From positions 1 through 39,588 of IMG/VR virus record IMGVR_UViG_3300031688_000044: a DNA stretch of 39,588 bases. One strand, written 5' to 3'. Source of the DNA: a virus. Below are positions 38,060-39,588 of the stretch, in pieces (position 1 is the first letter of the stretch; the number at the start of each line of letters is the position of its first letter). The position numbers were made by a program, and so were the translations under genes. Below the pieces are notes generated by a model, which ran no database searches, was not told the origin of the DNA, and was given only the letters and a program-made list of their open reading frames with translations.

Positions 38060-39588
38060 TGGCTAATCAGGCTAATATAAAAACAATAGACTATAAGGGA
38101 TTTGACTCAGCATCAGATGGAACAGGACCTTCAGGATGGATGCTTTGGTCTGGATCACAAGAATTATCAGGTAGTTTATACAATGGCGTTGGAATGGAAT
38201 TAGTCGCCGGATCAGACTCATATTTGAAATTTGATGCATCAGCAGCAGGTGCAGAATTGGATATTAGAGCTAAGAAGTTCTTCGTTGGAACAGCGAATAC
38301 GCAATACATATCTGGATCAGATGGTAATATTGAAATATCTTCCTCACTATTCCATCTTGATCCATTGAACAACAGCTTAATTATTGGTGCAGGAACAGTT
38401 ATAAACGCTGATTTATCTGCTAATCAATTATTTGTGCCAGCCGGAAAAGACGCAAACAATGCAACAGCATACATATCTAGTTCAGGTGATGCAAAATTCG
38501 TAGGTGATGGCGCCGGAACATATGCTGTTAATTTGTCCCCGGGTAATTCGTCCATATCTGGATGGTCAATTAATGCAACATCGTTATCGAGTTCTAATTT
38601 GGTAATAGATTCATCTGGTGAAATAAAGACTAAGGATTATATTTCTAATCAAACTGGTTGGAAGATAGATGGCACTGAAGCTGAATTTGCCAATGTTAAG
38701 GTACGTGGTACACTTGGAACGACTGTATTCGAAAAAGACACGATATCTGCAGTAGGTGGGCAAGTAATGATTGCTAATGCGACAACATTTACTGGTAGTA
38801 ATTTGGACTTCGACGGAACTGGTAATCCAACACACTCATTTACAGTTGCAAATACTGGCGGATGGGTAGTTGGTGAATATGTTAGAGCTAAAGCAACATC
38901 GTCAACTGGTTTTGTAGAGGAGATAATGCAGATCGACACAATATCGGCTGATCCTATATCATTAGATATGGTTAGACGAATTGGTGGAGGTCCATATATC
39001 CCATCTGTAACTGACGGTCAAGTATTAATTTCGGCAGGTCTATATGACAATACAACTAATCCTGGTCAAGTAACACAAAGTGGTTATATACATCTCAATG
39101 CTGATCCTGGTGACAACAGTACACCGTATATTGATATAATAGAACGAACTGGTTCTGGAGTCAATGATGTAGAAGTAAAAGCTAGACTAGGTGATCTTAG
39201 TGGTATTGGTAGCTTAACTGATCCTGGATATGGATTATACTCCGAAAATGTATTCTTAACTGGAAAAATAACAGCAACATCGGGTAGAATTGGTGGCGTT
39301 GACATAGAATCAGACAAACTGTATATTGGAGATGGCACACATAGTGATGCTGACACGGCATTCTATGTTGATAACACTGGAAACTTTAGCTTAGCTGATA
39401 AATTTTCTTGGAATGGAACACAATTGGTCGTTAAAGGCGCTATAACAATAGAGGCATTCACTGACACTAATGATGTTATGGGCATAACTGCCAATGCAAC
39501 AACAGCTGCAAATGCAACATCTACATTAACTTCAACAGTTGGTGCCAATGCAACAACAGCTGCAAATGCAACATCTACATTAACTTCA
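38059..39588 (+). CDS. Tail fibre / receptor-binding protein, N-terminal 510 aa (runs off window end)
   Basis: ATG 38059 shares a base with the previous stop. It begins MANQANIKTIDYKGFDSAS. Repeats such as SISGWSIN, TGWKIDGTEAEFANVKVRGTL and SGRIGGVDIESDKLYIGDG are typical of phage tail-tip and fibre proteins, in which GWxIxxDGxAEFxNVxVRG units form shaft repeats. From about residue 478 the sequence becomes an 18-residue tandem repeat (ANATTAANATSTLTSTVG) that is cut off by the window end. The gene is therefore partial, and the receptor-binding end is outside. Confidence 0.78.
   Translation, partial: MANQANIKTIDYKGFDSASDGTGPSGWMLWSGSQELSGSLYNGVGMELVAGSDSYLKFDASAAGAELDIRAKKFFVGTANTQYISGSDGNIEISSSLFHLDPLNNSLIIGAGTVINADLSANQLFVPAGKDANNATAYISSSGDAKFVGDGAGTYAVNLSPGNSSISGWSINATSLSSSNLVIDSSGEIKTKDYISNQTGWKIDGTEAEFANVKVRGTLGTTVFEKDTISAVGGQVMIANATTFTGSNLDFDGTGNPTHSFTVANTGGWVVGEYVRAKATSSTGFVEEIMQIDTISADPISLDMVRRIGGGPYIPSVTDGQVLISAGLYDNTTNPGQVTQSGYIHLNADPGDNSTPYIDIIERTGSGVNDVEVKARLGDLSGIGSLTDPGYGLYSENVFLTGKITATSGRIGGVDIESDKLYIGDGTHSDADTAFYVDNTGNFSLADKFSWNGTQLVVKGAITIEAFTDTNDVMGITANATTAANATSTLTSTVGANATTAANATSTLTS
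39490..39588 (+). repeat. 54-bp tandem repeat in the tail fibre gene
   Basis: Two identical 45-base copies (39490-39534 and 39544-39588) are separated by ACAGTTGGT, giving an 18-codon period (ANATTAANATSTLTSTVG). The window ends inside the array, so the copy number is unknown. Ala/Thr/Asn-rich with regularly spaced hydrophobics, compatible with a trimeric coiled-coil shaft. Confidence 0.85.

Noticed and set aside
39490-39588. CRISPR-like repeat
   Set aside because: The repeat is in frame within a tail fibre gene, units are 45 bases separated by a constant 9-base spacer, and no variable spacers or cas genes are present.

Overview
The window is one strand-biased block of a T4-like myovirus genome (every supported gene is on the + strand). 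T4-type genes are recognisable: gp25 and gp6 baseplate wedge proteins, a gp5-like spike, a gp55-like late sigma factor, a gp61-like primase, gp47/gp46 recombination nuclease, a DenV-type pyrimidine dimer glycosylase, and a PseT-type 3'-phosphatase. The host is probably a member of the Bacteroidota. The reasons are AT-rich DNA, promoters with a TAnnTTT-type -7 box, A-rich leaders with few Shine-Dalgarno sequences in the early genes, and a lipoprotein-type SPFH protein. This host call is inference. No integrase, CRISPR array, insertion sequence or reverse transcriptase is visible.

Layout. (1) 1-13.75 kb is an early/accessory region of roughly 40 small genes, mostly unknown, with DNA repair and nucleotide enzymes mixed in: DenV, a metallophosphoesterase, a 3'-phosphatase and a 5'(3')-deoxyribonucleotidase. 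It also has an SPFH lipoprotein, one clear tRNA (CAT anticodon) and several structured non-coding segments. It is divided into short operons by a highly conserved promoter with the core TTATATTTA. Six of these carry GTTAATAAC exactly 55 bp upstream of the core. (2) 13.8-18.3 kb holds a large acidic protein, a zinc-finger protein, a secreted lytic transglycosylase, an HD hydrolase, the late sigma factor and a membrane protein, closed by a strong intrinsic terminator. (3) 18.4-31.5 kb is the late baseplate and adhesin cluster: spike, gp25, gp6 and very large structural proteins, two with LamG-like domains. (4) 31.5-36 kb has a SegE-like GIY-YIG nuclease, the primase, and a 1048-residue protein that fuses the Mre11/gp47 nuclease to the Rad50/gp46 ATPase. 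(5) 36-39.6 kb has a structural protein and a tail fibre protein that runs off the window end into an 18-residue tandem repeat.

How it works together (inference): host RNA polymerase, perhaps with a phage activator acting at the 55-bp-spaced palindrome, reads the early cassettes and the primase/nuclease operon. The gp55-like sigma then directs RNA polymerase to a simpler late box, TATATTTAT, found about 30-60 bp before the baseplate, adhesin and several other genes. The small-gene region looks like an exchangeable cassette array, the usual place for host-takeover and anti-defence functions. The items most worth a second look are the fixed-spacing promoter architecture, the fused Mre11-Rad50 protein, the repeat-flanked denV cassette and the tRNA-like or structured RNAs.
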